Source of the DNA: an uncultured Collinsella sp.
Lineage (GTDB): Bacteria; Actinomycetota; Coriobacteriia; Coriobacteriales; Coriobacteriaceae
NCBI GenBank assembly: GCA_934650095.1
Contig: CAKUFT010000016.1
Location: 1-37,853, forward strand
Length of the DNA stretch: 37,853 nucleotides
Reading direction: 5' to 3'
Shown here: in pieces, positions 16,249 through 24,875 of the stretch
Layout: every line of letters begins with the position of its first letter
How positions within the stretch are numbered: the first letter of the stretch is position 1
Program-made: the position numbers and the translations under genes
The notes under the pieces: model-generated
What the model saw: only the letters and a program-made list of their open reading frames with translations
Told to the model about the DNA's origin: nothing
Databases searched by the model: none

Positions 16249-17097
16249 ATGAGCAAGGCTGATCAACAGTTTGTATCCATGTGCCGCGATATTCTGGACC
16301 ATGGCACCACCACCGAGGGCCAAAAGGTCCGTCCGGTGTGGGAAGACGGCACCCCTGCCTATACCATTAAAAACTTTGGCGTTACGGCACGCTACGACCT
16401 GCGCGAGGAGTTTCCCGCGCTTACGCTGCGTCGAACGGCGCTCAAGTCCGCCATGGACGAGATCCTGTGGATCTATCAAAAGAAGTCCAATAACGTCCAT
16501 GATCTCAACAGCCATATTTGGGATGAATGGGCCGACGAGACCGGCTCCATCGGCAAGGCCTACGGGTATCAGATTGGGCAGAAGAGCCATTATGCCGAGG
16601 GCGACTTCGACCAGATGGATCGCGTGCTGTACGACCTTAAGAACACGCCGTACAGTCGCCGCATCATGACCAACACGTACGTGTTTAGTGACCTGTCCGA
16701 GATGCACCTGTATCCGTGCGCCTACAGCGTGACCTATAACGTGACGCAGCGCCCGCAGGACGATAAGCCCACGCTCAACATGATTCTCAACCAGCGCAGC
16801 CAGGACATTTTGGCCGCGAATAACTGGAACGTGTGCCAGTACGCCATCTTGCTGATGATGGTCGCGCAGTCGGTCGATATGATTCCCGGCGAGCTGCTGC
16901 ATGTGATTGCCGATGCCCACATTTACGACCGCCATGTCGACATCATCCGCGAACTTATCGAGCGTCCGCAGTTTGCGGCGCCCAAGGTAACGCTTAACCC
17001 CGATGTGCACGATTTCTACGCGTTTACGACCGACGACCTGATCGTCGAGGGCTACGAGCACGGCCCGCAGGTCAAGAACATCCCCATTGCGGTATAG
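16249..17097 (+). CDS. thyA: Thymidylate synthase ThyA
   Basis: ThyA methylates dUMP to dTMP with methylene-tetrahydrofolate, yielding dihydrofolate. The 282-residue protein shows the active-site cysteine C157 in LYPCAYSVTY, the phosphate-binding QRSQD, the WNVCQYA segment with the substrate-contacting Asn, and ADAHIYDRH. The catalytic loop differs from the E. coli type (PPCH) by having Ala after the Cys, as in some Gram-positive enzymes. ATG 16249 follows GGGAGG; an upstream ATG in frame at 16141 would read through the promoter. folA follows directly and recycles the dihydrofolate produced. Confidence 0.95.
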   Translation: MSKADQQFVSMCRDILDHGTTTEGQKVRPVWEDGTPAYTIKNFGVTARYDLREEFPALTLRRTALKSAMDEILWIYQKKSNNVHDLNSHIWDEWADETGSIGKAYGYQIGQKSHYAEGDFDQMDRVLYDLKNTPYSRRIMTNTYVFSDLSEMHLYPCAYSVTYNVTQRPQDDKPTLNMILNQRSQDILAANNWNVCQYAILLMMVAQSVDMIPGELLHVIADAHIYDRHVDIIRELIERPQFAAPKVTLNPDVHDFYAFTTDDLIVEGYEHGPQVKNIPIAV

Positions 17098-17106
17098 GTG
17101 GCAGGT

Positions 17107-17625
17107 ATGACGTGTAAGCTTTCTGCCATCGTCGCCGTGTGTGACGACTGGGGCATTGGCTGCGAGGGCGATATGGTCGTGTCCAATCGCGCCGACATGC
17201 GCCATTTTGTGGCGTGTACCAAGGGCTGTCCGGTCATCATGGGACGCAAGACGCTGCTGAGTTTTCCCGGTGGACGTCCGCTCAAGAATCGTCGCAATAT
17301 CGTGCTCACGCGTGACGAGGACTTTGCGCCAGAGGGTGTCGATGTGGTGCATAGCGTTGACGAGGCGCTTGCTGCGGTTGCTGACGAGTCCATAGCGTGG
17401 GTGATCGGCGGCGGCGAGGTGTATCGACAGTTTTTGCCGTACTGCGTGGAGGCCGAGGTCACGCATAACCACTGCGTGCATGCGGTTGATACGTATTTTC
17501 CCGACCTGAATGCCGATCCCGAGTGGGAAGTTGCGCATGCTGGTGAGCCGGCGGTTGCCGCTGCCGGCGAGGGCGACGAGGGCCTCAGGTATGAGTTCGT
17601 CACATATCGTCGCGTCGAGGCGTAA
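17107..17625 (+). CDS. folA: Dihydrofolate reductase
   Basis: It reduces dihydrofolate to tetrahydrofolate with NADPH. The 172-residue protein has AIVAVCDDWGIGCEGD at the N terminus, the catalytic acidic residue in NRADMRHF, the NADPH-binding VIMGRKTLLSFPGGRPL, RRNIVLTR, and the late VIGGGEVYRQFLP. The ATG at 17107 is favoured because AGGTGG lies 5 nt upstream; a GTG at 17098 directly after the thyA stop is also in frame. The thyA-folA pair forms a thymidylate-cycle operon. Confidence 0.93.
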   Translation: MTCKLSAIVAVCDDWGIGCEGDMVVSNRADMRHFVACTKGCPVIMGRKTLLSFPGGRPLKNRRNIVLTRDEDFAPEGVDVVHSVDEALAAVADESIAWVIGGGEVYRQFLPYCVEAEVTHNHCVHAVDTYFPDLNADPEWEVAHAGEPAVAAAGEGDEGLRYEFVTYRRVEA

Positions 17626-17641
17626 AACCGATTATCCCTTC

Positions 17642-17690
17642 GGTATGATCGGGTTGGAATGAGTGACGGGGCGGCGCATGGCGTTGCCCC
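17642..17690 (+). promoter_or_regulatory. -10-like motif followed by a leader hairpin
   Basis: GGTATGAT at 17642-17649 resembles the -10 motif seen before other genes here. Eighteen nt later GGGGC and GCCCC (about 17668-17690), with inner GCGC/GCG pairing, form a hairpin followed by GATTATT. It could end the thyA-folA transcript or sit in the leader of the methyltransferase gene. Confidence 0.4.
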
Positions 17691-17734
17691 GATTATTGTA
17701 TGTGTGCTGTCAAGAAGGGTACGGGCTGGCTGCT

Positions 17735-18649
17735 ATGACTGATGCCGTTGAGGTTCTGCGAATTGATTCGCTCGAGGACGAGCGGCTCGATGCCTACGTG
17801 CGACTGACCGAGCGCGAGCTGCGCTGCGTGTTGGAGCCGCAAAAGGGCATCTTTATCGCCGAGAGTGCCAAGGTTATTGAGCGCGCGGTGCGTGCCGGAT
17901 ACCAGCCGGTGAGCTTTCTTTTGGGCGAACGCTGGCTCGATCAGATGATGCCGCTGTTTGAGCGCCTGGTTGTGCGCGAGGGCGCGGGTCCGGTTCCTGT
18001 GTTCGTGGCCTCCATGGAGCTCATGGAGCAGTTGACGGGTTTTAACGTGACGCGCGGTGCGCTGGCGGCGTTCCGTCGCCCGCGACAGATTCCGGTCGAT
18101 GAGTTTCTCGACGGCGTCGTCGAGGCGGCGGGGGAGCGCCCGGTGCGCGTATGCGTGCTCGAGGGCATTGTCGACCATACCAATGTGGGCGCGATTTTCC
18201 GTTCGGCGGCCGCATTGAACGTTGACGGTATTTTGGTCAGCCCTACGTGTTGCGATCCGCTGTATCGTCGCTCGGCTCGTGTGAGCATGGGCACGGTGTT
18301 TCAGGTGCCGTGGACGCGTATTGGCAGCGAGGCGCGCGTATGGCCGCACGATGGCCTGGCTGCGCTGCACAATGCCGGGTTCTCCTGTGCCGCTATGGCG
18401 CTGACGGACGACTCCGTTTCGTTGGACGATTCTGCGCTGCAGGAGATTGACCGCCTCGCGATCTTTATGGGCACCGAGGGTGCCGGCTTGGGCGCCAAGA
18501 CCATCGCGGGCTGCGACCGCGCCGTGCGCATTCCGATGGCGCACGGGGTCGATTCGCTCAACGTGGCCGCGGCGAGTGCCGTCGCCTTTTGGCAGCTGTG
18601 CCCGCACATGAGCAATGAGTACCACTATCAGCCGGGTTTGTATCACTAG
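17735..18649 (+). CDS. TrmH/SpoU family RNA 2'-O-methyltransferase
   Basis: SpoU-class enzymes methylate ribose 2'-O positions of tRNA or rRNA with SAM, using a knotted fold. The 304-residue protein has an N-terminal substrate-binding part (GIFIAESAKVIERAVRAGY). The C-terminal knot carries motif 1 DHTNVGAIFRSAAALNVDGIL, motif 2 IFMGTEGAGLG and motif 3 IPMAHGVDSLNVAAASAVAF. Two earlier in-frame starts (17663, 17678) lie in or before a hairpin. I chose the ATG at 17735 because relatives begin near the IDSLEDERLDAY segment, although its Shine-Dalgarno (GAAGGG, 15 nt away) is distant. The target nucleotide cannot be told from sequence. Confidence 0.88.
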   Translation: MTDAVEVLRIDSLEDERLDAYVRLTERELRCVLEPQKGIFIAESAKVIERAVRAGYQPVSFLLGERWLDQMMPLFERLVVREGAGPVPVFVASMELMEQLTGFNVTRGALAAFRRPRQIPVDEFLDGVVEAAGERPVRVCVLEGIVDHTNVGAIFRSAAALNVDGILVSPTCCDPLYRRSARVSMGTVFQVPWTRIGSEARVWPHDGLAALHNAGFSCAAMALTDDSVSLDDSALQEIDRLAIFMGTEGAGLGAKTIAGCDRAVRIPMAHGVDSLNVAAASAVAFWQLCPHMSNEYHYQPGLYH

Positions 18650-18716
18650 GCAGATAGTTCGCACCGGGCTCTGACTCGGGGTGTTTCGGTCGACGCCGGT
18701 CGGTGCTAAGCTGCTA

Positions 18717-18743
18717 TTGACTTCGGTCTTAAATTGCTATTTT
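18717..18743 (+). promoter_or_regulatory. Candidate promoter of the MATE gene
   Basis: TTGACT at 18717-18722 is a near-consensus -35. TATTTT at 18738-18743 is a weak -10 at a short 15-bp spacing. It lies in the 125-nt gap before the MATE gene, which otherwise holds only a 9-nt direct repeat (CGGTCGACG at 18687 and 18746). Confidence 0.35.
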
Positions 18744-18774
18744 GTCGGTCGACGTACGCTGGTGGGGAGGGCGT

Positions 18775-20124
18775 GTGGCTAAGAAATCTACGGCTATCGA
18801 TGTGACGCAGGGTGTTATTTGGCAGCAGCTGCTTTCGCTGTGCGTCCCTATCTTCTTTAGCTCGTTTTTTCAGCAGGCTTACACGCTTATCGGTACGTAT
18901 ATCGTCGGTCAGTTTGGCGGTAAGCTCGCGCTGGGTGGCATTCAGGCCACGATGGTGCTTACGGAGCTCTGCATTGGTTTTTGCGTCGGTGTGGGTGCCG
19001 GCTGTGCGGTCATTACGGGCCAGTTTTTTGGTCAGCACGATGACGAGCGCCTGAGCCGATCGGTCCATACGGCCATGACGCTCGCGCTGGTGGGCGGTAT
19101 CGTTTTCTCGATTCTTGGCATAGTGTTCGTTGAGCCCATGCTGGTGCTGATGAACACGCCGCATGAACTATTGGCCGAGGGCGTGGCCTATGCCCGTTGC
19201 TATTTTGCCGCCATGGTTGCGGCGCTGCTGCTCAATATGGGAACGGCATTGCTGCGCGCCGTGGGCGACACGCGCGGGCCTGCTGTGATCATCGCTTCCG
19301 GCTGCCTTGTTAATGCGGTGCTGGATGTCATCTTCGTTGCCGTGCTTCATATGGAGGCTCTGGGCTGTGGCATCGCGGTGGCGCTGACCATTTGCTCCAA
19401 CGCCACGATGATCGTGATTCGTATGATGCACGCACCGGGTGCGTGGCGGCTTTCACTGTCCAAACTCGGCATTGATCCTGGCATTTGTAAGAGTATGATC
19501 TCATGTGGTCTGCCGCTTGGCTTTCAGTCTGCTGCGTATTCGATTTCCAACGTTTTGATTCAGGTGTCGGTCAACTCGTTTGGCGCCGATGTCACCACGG
19601 CGTGGGGTCTTTCGGGCCGCCTGGATGGCATTGTCTGGATGGTTACCGAGGCGCTCGGCGTGTCGATCACTACGTTCTCGGCGCAGAACTTTGGCGCGCG
19701 CAATTACGAGCGCATGCGCAAGGGCTACCATACGTCGCTTATACTGTCGTTTATGCTCATTGGTGGCTTGTCTGCCGTGCTGCTGGTGTTCTCGGGTCCG
19801 CTGTCTCGTCTGTTTGTCGACGATGCTTCGATCTCGGCGTACACCACGACCATCCTCCATTTCATTGCGCCGTTCTATGCGATTTTCTCGATTATCGAGA
19901 ACGCCTCGGGTTCCATCCGCGGCGCCGGCGTGAGCTTGCAGCCTATGGTGCTTACGATTTTCGGCACCGTCGTGCTCAGAGTTATCTGGGTGTTTGCGAT
20001 CATGCCCTTCGACCCCTCGCTCGAACACCTGCTGTTGGTCTACCCCGTAACCTGGGTCATCACGGCAACGATGTTCACCATCTACCACCACAGCGGCAAC
20101 TGGCTAGGTCGCGCCACCGCCTAA
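18775..20124 (+). CDS. MATE family efflux transporter
   Basis: This 449-residue integral membrane protein has about 12 hydrophobic segments in two similar halves, as in the MATE superfamily, which exports cationic drugs or metabolites using Na+ or H+ gradients. The opening LLSLCVPIFFSSFFQQAYTLIGTYIVGQF and the later NMGTALLRAVGDTRGPAVI and NFGARNYERMRKGY are MATE hallmarks. I chose GTG 18775 because GGGGAGG precedes it by 4-5 nt, although a TTG at 18742 is also in frame. It is monocistronic, with a hairpin after it. The substrate is unknown. Confidence 0.93.
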   Translation: MAKKSTAIDVTQGVIWQQLLSLCVPIFFSSFFQQAYTLIGTYIVGQFGGKLALGGIQATMVLTELCIGFCVGVGAGCAVITGQFFGQHDDERLSRSVHTAMTLALVGGIVFSILGIVFVEPMLVLMNTPHELLAEGVAYARCYFAAMVAALLLNMGTALLRAVGDTRGPAVIIASGCLVNAVLDVIFVAVLHMEALGCGIAVALTICSNATMIVIRMMHAPGAWRLSLSKLGIDPGICKSMISCGLPLGFQSAAYSISNVLIQVSVNSFGADVTTAWGLSGRLDGIVWMVTEALGVSITTFSAQNFGARNYERMRKGYHTSLILSFMLIGGLSAVLLVFSGPLSRLFVDDASISAYTTTILHFIAPFYAIFSIIENASGSIRGAGVSLQPMVLTIFGTVVLRVIWVFAIMPFDPSLEHLLLVYPVTWVITATMFTIYHHSGNWLGRATA

Positions 20125-20152
20125 CACATCCATCGGGTACCCGTGCTTAGTC

Positions 20153-20224
20153 GCGGTGAAATAATTCCTGATTCGTGCTTAGAGGCATCGAAACAGGAAC
20201 TATTCCACCGCAATTTATTTTTAT
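20153..20224 (+). terminator. Long hairpin with T-rich tail after the MATE gene
   Basis: GCGGTGAAATAATTCCTG (20153-20170) pairs with the segment at 20194-20211 with two mismatches. The loop can pair further (TTCGTGC with GCATCGAA). AATTTATTTTTAT follows, so it could end MATE transcripts. The two mismatches become G-T pairs on the minus strand, so it may also act on cobO transcripts coming the other way. Confidence 0.6.
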
Positions 20225-20253
20225 GTCCTGTGGGGGATGGGGAAACGGATCAA

Positions 20254-20739
20254 TTAGTATTCGATGCCTTGGCGGGCTAGGAGACCTTCGTCGAAGTAGT
20301 GCTTGACGGGGCGCATTTCGGTGACCAGGTCGGCGAGGTCCGCCAGCGGCAGCAGGCCGCGCCCGGTCAACACGAGCTCCGTGGTGGTCGGTTTCATCGC
20401 AATCAACGCTTCGACATCTTCGTGTGTCACAAAGCCCCGTCGCATGGCTTCTCCCAGCTCATCCAAGATCAGCACGTCGACCTGGCTAATCTGCTCGCGT
20501 GCCAGCTCCATGATCTGTGCGGCACAGGCTTCGGGCGTGTCGCGGTCGGCCTGTACGATGCGTAGTCCCAATCGAGGTGCTGCGTCATGTTCGGCGCAGT
20601 GCAGCTTCTTGGCAAACTGAAGCATGAGCACGTTAAGTCCATAGCCCGTGGCGCGCAGCGCGAGCCCCAGCGCAGCCGTCGTCTTGCCCTTGCCGTCGCC
20701 CGTATAGATTTGAACCTTGCCGACTTCCAGTGATGCCAT
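20254..20739 (-). CDS. cobO: Cob(I)alamin adenosyltransferase (CobA/CobO type)
   Basis: The enzyme adenosylates cob(I)alamin with ATP to give adenosylcobalamin. The 161-residue protein begins with the inverted P-loop-like GDGKGKTTA at 14-22, followed by LGLALRATGYG, VLILDELGEAM (Walker-B-like) and LVLTGRG, all typical of the CobA/CobO family. It is a little shorter than E. coli CobA (BtuR). AAAGGA precedes the start. No cobalamin synthesis genes are nearby, so it may serve corrinoid salvage. It is divergent from ftsH across a 92-nt gap. Confidence 0.93.
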   Translation of the reverse strand: MASLEVGKVQIYTGDGKGKTTAALGLALRATGYGLNVLMLQFAKKLHCAEHDAAPRLGLRIVQADRDTPEACAAQIMELAREQISQVDVLILDELGEAMRRGFVTHEDVEALIAMKPTTTELVLTGRGLLPLADLADLVTEMRPVKHYFDEGLLARQGIEY

Positions 20740-20831
20740 CTCTGTCCTTTCGTGCCCGGCGTCGGTTTATCGCCGGCCGGGTTGGGTATTCTAGTTAGCA
20801 TTATCAACCCCAGTAGATGGAGTTCAAGCAG

Positions 20832-22724
20832 ATGGAGATGGATGACAACAAACGTAGACGGAATATGATCCTCTACGTGCTCATCGCCTTCGTCGTCTAC
20901 CTCGTGCTCTCGACCGTTCTGTTCCCCAACATCGGTCACACGCAGCAGATTACGAAGACCGACTACTCGACGTTTGTCAAAGCGCTCGATAAGAAGAGCG
21001 TCGACAAGGTCGAGTACAACACGGACGATTACACGATTTATTACACCAAGAAGGGCGAGGACGAGAACATCGCCTACAAGACGACCGGTGTGCCGAACGA
21101 TGCGGGCTTTACCGATCGCGTGCTTGAGTCCGGTGCTTCGTTGGAGTCGGTTGTTCCCGATAAAAACTCGGGTTTGATGACCTACTACCTGCTCACGCTC
21201 ATTCTTCCCATGGCGATTTTCTTCCTCATCGGCTGGTGGCTCAACCGCCGCATGAAGAAGGCTATGGGCGATGATGGCCCGTCGATGAACTTTGGCGGCG
21301 GCGGTTTTGGCGGCGGCGGACTGGGTAAGTCCGGCGCGCGCGTGATCGCCTCCAAGGACGTGGGCGTGACCTTTAAGGACGTCGCCGGCCAGGAAGAGGC
21401 CAAGGAGTCCCTCAAGGAGGTCGTTGACTTTCTGGAGAAGCCGCAGCGTTACGAGGAGATCGGCGCCAAGCTGCCGCGCGGTGCCCTACTCGTTGGCCCT
21501 CCGGGCACCGGTAAGACCCTGCTCGCCAAGGCTGTTGCCGGCGAGGCGGGCGTGCCGTTCTTTAGCATTTCGGGTTCTGAGTTCGTTGAGATGTTCGTCG
21601 GCCGCGGCGCTGCCAAGGTGCGTGACCTGTTTAAGCAGGCCAAGGAAAAGGCCCCGTGCATCGTTTTTATCGACGAGATCGATACCATCGGCAAGAAGCG
21701 CGATGGCGGTGGCTTTAGCGGTAATGACGAGCGCGAGCAGACGCTTAATCAGCTGCTGACTGAGATGGACGGCTTCGACAACCATAAGGGTATCGTTGTC
21801 CTCGCCGCAACCAACCGTCCCGACAGCCTTGACCCGGCCCTGCTGCGCCCCGGTCGTTTTGATCGCCGTATTCCCGTTGAGCTGCCCGACCTGACCGGTC
21901 GTAAGAACATTCTTGAGCTTCATTCCAAGAGCGTGAAGACCGAGCCACCGATCGATCTGACCGCGATTGCCCGCGCCACGCCCGGTGCCTCGGGCGCCGA
22001 CCTGGCCAACATTATCAACGAGGGCGCCCTTCGCGCCGTCCGCGAGGGTCGCAAGCGCGCCACGCAGGACGACTTTGAGGAGTCGGTGGAGGTCGTCATC
22101 GCCGGTCAGCAGCGTAAGTCCACAGTGCTGTCCGACCACGAGAAGCAGGTCGTTTCCTACCACGAGATCGGTCACGCTATCGTTGCTGCCCGCCAGAAGG
22201 GCTCCGCGCCGGTCACCAAGATTACCATCGTGCCGCGCACGAGCGGTGCTCTGGGCTACACCATGCAGGTCGAGGAGGACGAGCGCTTCCTGACCACGCG
22301 CCAGGAGGTCTTGGACAAGCTCGCCGTCTACTGCGGTGGTCGCGCGGCCGAGGAGCTCATCTTTGGTGAGATGACGACCGGCGCTGCCAACGACATCGAG
22401 CAGGCCACCAAGCTTGCCCGCAATATGGTGACGCGCTTTGGTATGTCTGACGAGTTTGGCATGATGGCGCTCGGAACCGTTCAGAACGCGTACCTCAACC
22501 AGGAAACGTCGCTCACCTGCGCTCCCGGTACTGCCGAGCGTGTGGACGCGATTGTCGCCAAGTTGATCGAGGATGCGCACGATCGCGCCCTGCAGATCCT
22601 CAAGGAGAACAAGTTCAAGCTCCATGAGCTGGCTCGTTATCTGTACAAGAAGGAGACCATCACGGGCGAGGAGTTCATGAATCTCCTCACGCGTGAGAAC
22701 CCGCTGATGCCGAAGCAACAGTAA
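20832..22724 (+). CDS. ftsH: ATP-dependent zinc metalloprotease FtsH
   Basis: FtsH is a membrane-anchored AAA+ protease that degrades damaged membrane and regulatory proteins. From the chosen start it has 630 residues. Two transmembrane segments (about 12-30 and 115-138) flank an extracytoplasmic domain. The AAA domain has Walker A GPPGTGKT at 222-229, Walker B VFIDEID near 280 and the SRH region with RPGRFDRR. The zinc motif HEIGH is at 444-448. A Gly/Phe-rich linker follows the second membrane segment. I prefer ATG 20832, with GGAG 9 nt upstream, to ATG 20817, which lacks a ribosome-binding site; ATG 20838 is also possible. A terminator follows. Confidence 0.96.
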   Translation: MEMDDNKRRRNMILYVLIAFVVYLVLSTVLFPNIGHTQQITKTDYSTFVKALDKKSVDKVEYNTDDYTIYYTKKGEDENIAYKTTGVPNDAGFTDRVLESGASLESVVPDKNSGLMTYYLLTLILPMAIFFLIGWWLNRRMKKAMGDDGPSMNFGGGGFGGGGLGKSGARVIASKDVGVTFKDVAGQEEAKESLKEVVDFLEKPQRYEEIGAKLPRGALLVGPPGTGKTLLAKAVAGEAGVPFFSISGSEFVEMFVGRGAAKVRDLFKQAKEKAPCIVFIDEIDTIGKKRDGGGFSGNDEREQTLNQLLTEMDGFDNHKGIVVLAATNRPDSLDPALLRPGRFDRRIPVELPDLTGRKNILELHSKSVKTEPPIDLTAIARATPGASGADLANIINEGALRAVREGRKRATQDDFEESVEVVIAGQQRKSTVLSDHEKQVVSYHEIGHAIVAARQKGSAPVTKITIVPRTSGALGYTMQVEEDERFLTTRQEVLDKLAVYCGGRAAEELIFGEMTTGAANDIEQATKLARNMVTRFGMSDEFGMMALGTVQNAYLNQETSLTCAPGTAERVDAIVAKLIEDAHDRALQILKENKFKLHELARYLYKKETITGEEFMNLLTRENPLMPKQQ

Positions 22725-22743
22725 GTCTGGTCGCATAGCGTCG

Positions 22744-22782
22744 AACGCCCCATTTGAGTGATGATCTCAAATGGGGCGTTTT
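22744..22782 (+). terminator. Intrinsic terminator after ftsH
   Basis: AACGCCCCATTTGAG (22744-22758) and its perfect complement (22766-22780) form a 15-bp stem over a 7-nt loop, ending in TTTT. It begins 20 nt after the ftsH stop and directly precedes the DUF523 gene. Confidence 0.88.
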
Positions 22783-22799
22783 GCTGGGAAAGGATGGAA

Positions 22800-23255
22800 A
22801 TGAAGATCGTGGTGAGCGCTTGCTTGATGGGCGAGAGCTGCAAGTACAACGGGCTCGACAACTATCATCGCGAGCTGGTCGAGGCTTGCGAACGAACCGG
22901 GACCGAGGTGCTCCTCGTGTGCCCAGAGGTTTTTGGAGGTCTGCCCACGCCGCGCGATCCGTCCGAGATCGTGGATGGTGAGGTTCGCACCCGCGAGGGC
23001 GTGTCGGTCGATCGCGAGTTTCGCCTGGGTGCCCAGCGCGCGCTCGATATGTGCGAGCAGGCAGGCGGTTCGGACGAGATTGCCATGTGCGTACTGCAGG
23101 ACCGCAGCCCCTCATGCGGCGTGGGCCGTATCTACGACGGGTCCTTCAGCGGCACGCTCACGGCTGGCAACGGTGTCTTCGTCGATCTACTCCTGCGTCA
23201 CGGCTACCGCGTAATCCCCGCAAGTGAATTCGACCCGAGTATGCTGCAGCAATAA
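22800..23255 (+). CDS. DUF523 family protein
   Basis: This 151-residue cytoplasmic protein is recognisable as DUF523: VSACLMGESCKYNG at the N terminus, VCPEVFGGLPTPRDPSEI in the middle and LQDRSPSCGVGRIYDGSF. The conserved Cys residues in these three motifs suggest a metal or Fe-S site, but the family function is not established. AAAGGATGG precedes the ATG at 22800; an ATG at 22794 is also in frame. The frame remains open upstream into the ftsH terminator, which argues against an earlier start. The stop codon is embedded in a terminator-like repeat. Confidence 0.87.
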   Translation: MKIVVSACLMGESCKYNGLDNYHRELVEACERTGTEVLLVCPEVFGGLPTPRDPSEIVDGEVRTREGVSVDREFRLGAQRALDMCEQAGGSDEIAMCVLQDRSPSCGVGRIYDGSFSGTLTAGNGVFVDLLLRHGYRVIPASEFDPSMLQQ

Positions 23256-23294
23256 AACCGCCACAAAGGTGCCTGTCCCCTTTGTGGCGGTTTT
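23254..23294 (+). terminator. Terminator within a dispersed repeat (copy 1)
   Basis: AAAACCGCCACAAAGG (23254-23269) pairs perfectly with the segment at 23279-23294 over a 9-nt loop, with a TTTT end. It overlaps the DUF523 stop codon. The core CCACAAAGGTGCCTGTCCCC reappears in inverted orientation at 30976-31002. It is symmetrical enough to serve the minus-strand gldA-like gene as well, which ends 7 nt away. Confidence 0.85.
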
Positions 23295-23300
23295 GGTCGG

Positions 23301-24389
23301 TTAGGCCAGGAGCGTGTGTCCGTAGGCGTTGGCGGCCTTGATGGCGGCGGCGAACTTCTCGTCGGTGAAGGGCTCCGGGTTGCCCTGCTTCCACTCGTTG
23401 GTGGCATGCGCGAACTCGCACAGGGCGGGGATGTCCGCCTCGGTAAGGCCGACCTGCTCAAGCGTCACGGGCAGGCCCATCTGCTTGTTAAAGGCGGCGT
23501 AGCACTCAAGGTTCTCGGTATCGCCCGTATAGGCAAACAGCACGAGCACGCCCAGGCTCACGACCTCGCCGTGCAGGTAGGAGCCCTCGCGCGGAATGCT
23601 GCAGCTGGCGTTGTAGAAGGCGTGCGCCACGCTCGAGTTGTAGTAGTAATCGTTTTGGTTCGTGAGGTTCGAGACGTAGCCTGTGTTGACCACGATGTCG
23701 AGCGCGATTTGCTTGACGGCCTCGCTCGACAGGTTCTCGCGCACGTCCTCAAGACCCTGGACGCCATAGGTAAACAGCGGCTCGGAGCAGGTGTGGGCAA
23801 GCGCCAGGCCAAGGCCGGCCGTGTGCTCCAGGTTGCCGGCGCTCGTGGCGTACTCGACCTCGGGCTGCTTGGACAGGGCGTCGCCCACACCGGCCCAGAA
23901 GTACTCCGCCGGCGCCTCGGCGATGATCTTGGGGTTGATGAAGATATGCGCTGGGCGGTTGGGATACGAATAACCCTCGAGCGAGCCGTCGTCGTTGTAC
24001 ACGACGGCAATGGCGGTCGCGGCAGAGCAGTTGGAGCAGATCGTCGGGACGGTGAAGACGATCTTCTTGAGCTCGATAGCCGCGGTCTTGACGGTGTCGA
24101 GCGCTTTTCCGCCTCCGCATGCGATAAGCACGTCAGCCTCCTGGCAGGCAGGGGAGTTCACGAGCTTGGCAATGTTGGCGCGCGTGCTGTTGGTGCCGTA
24201 GACGCGCGTCTCCAGAACCTCGACATCGGTGCCCTCAAGTGCCGCCTCGATGCCGGGCAGCGCCGCGGCCAGGGCTCGCTTGCCGCCAATGATGGCAACC
24301 TTCGTCGCTCCGTACTCTGCCAGTGCGGCGGGCAGCTCGGCAAAGCAGTCCTCGCCAACGGTGTAGTCGCTCATTCCAATCGTGCGCAT
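23301..24389 (-). CDS. gldA: Iron-containing alcohol dehydrogenase family, glycerol dehydrogenase-like
   Basis: Glycerol dehydrogenase oxidises glycerol to dihydroxyacetone with NAD. The 362-residue protein has the nucleotide-binding CGGGKALDTVK at 91-101 and metal ligands D170, H256 and H273 (in GVGDALSK, SVAHAFYNA and YLHGEVVSLG), matching the Asp-His-His set of GldA. The start at 24389 has AGAAGG about 8 nt upstream; Met6 is an alternative. It is transcribed away from the ileS T-box, with a repeat-type terminator at its 3' end. Substrate could be another polyol, so the gene symbol is tentative. Confidence 0.85.
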   Translation of the reverse strand: MRTIGMSDYTVGEDCFAELPAALAEYGATKVAIIGGKRALAAALPGIEAALEGTDVEVLETRVYGTNSTRANIAKLVNSPACQEADVLIACGGGKALDTVKTAAIELKKIVFTVPTICSNCSAATAIAVVYNDDGSLEGYSYPNRPAHIFINPKIIAEAPAEYFWAGVGDALSKQPEVEYATSAGNLEHTAGLGLALAHTCSEPLFTYGVQGLEDVRENLSSEAVKQIALDIVVNTGYVSNLTNQNDYYYNSSVAHAFYNASCSIPREGSYLHGEVVSLGVLVLFAYTGDTENLECYAAFNKQMGLPVTLEQVGLTEADIPALCEFAHATNEWKQGNPEPFTDEKFAAAIKAANAYGHTLLA

Positions 24390-24510
24390 AGCAACCTTCT
24401 TTCGCTCGATAAAGTGCTTTCAGGTATTTTGCTCCAAGAGAAGGTCTGCGTCCGTGAGAAATTTCGAACGTATAAAACCAGTGTTGAGGGTTTTTCGCTG
24501 GCGCGGACCG

Positions 24511-24519
24511 TGCTACCAT
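24511..24519 (+). promoter_or_regulatory. Promoter of the ileS T-box transcript
   Basis: TGCTACCAT is an extended -10 (TGn plus TACCAT). A weak T-rich -35 (TTTTTC) lies 17 bp upstream. Transcription would begin near 24526, just before the 5' side of T-box Stem I. The 120 nt upstream, towards the gldA-like start, hold no gene. Confidence 0.5.
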
Positions 24520-24525
24520 ACAGCG

Positions 24526-24832
24526 CATAAGCGTTGATGGGGACGAGTAGTCGGCCATCCGCATGCCACAGAGAGCGGGGAGTGCTGAGAGCCCGTGCAT
24601 GTGTCCGATGAAAATCACCCCGGAGCTGCGGTCCCAACGGACGTGCCGAACAGGCTCGTCTTAGTAGACATCGCCGAGATGGTCGTCGATACAGACCAGC
24701 CGAGTAACGGATGCGAGCGCGCGGCGACGCGGGCGAGGGCATCTAAGCTGGGTGGTTAAGCGAAGAGCTTTTACGGGCAGTCTGTCCGTTTGGTGGCGCT
24801 TCGTCCCAGCTTGCAGGGACGGGCGCTTTTTT
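24526..24832 (+). ncRNA. T-box leader (Ile) with antiterminator and terminator
   Basis: Stem I has a basal helix GGGG (24539-24542) with CCCC (24617-24620) and an upper helix TCGG (24551-24554) with CCGA (24604-24607). Between them lie GAGTAG on the 5' side and the specifier loop on the 3' side, with the Ile codon ATC at 24613-24615 followed by A. The distal part contains AGAGAGCGGGG. The antiterminator pairs GCTGGG (24747-24752) with CCCAGC (24805-24810) and AAGCG with CGCTT around the tRNA-binding TGGT at 24753-24756. The competing terminator pairs CGTCCC (24802-24807) with GGGACG (24816-24821) and ends in six T. Uncharged tRNA-Ile should favour read-through into ileS, 43 nt downstream. Confidence 0.93.
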
Positions 24833-24875
24833 GGTGCCCAGAGGGCGTGCGCGCCCACGACAAGAAAGGGGTACC

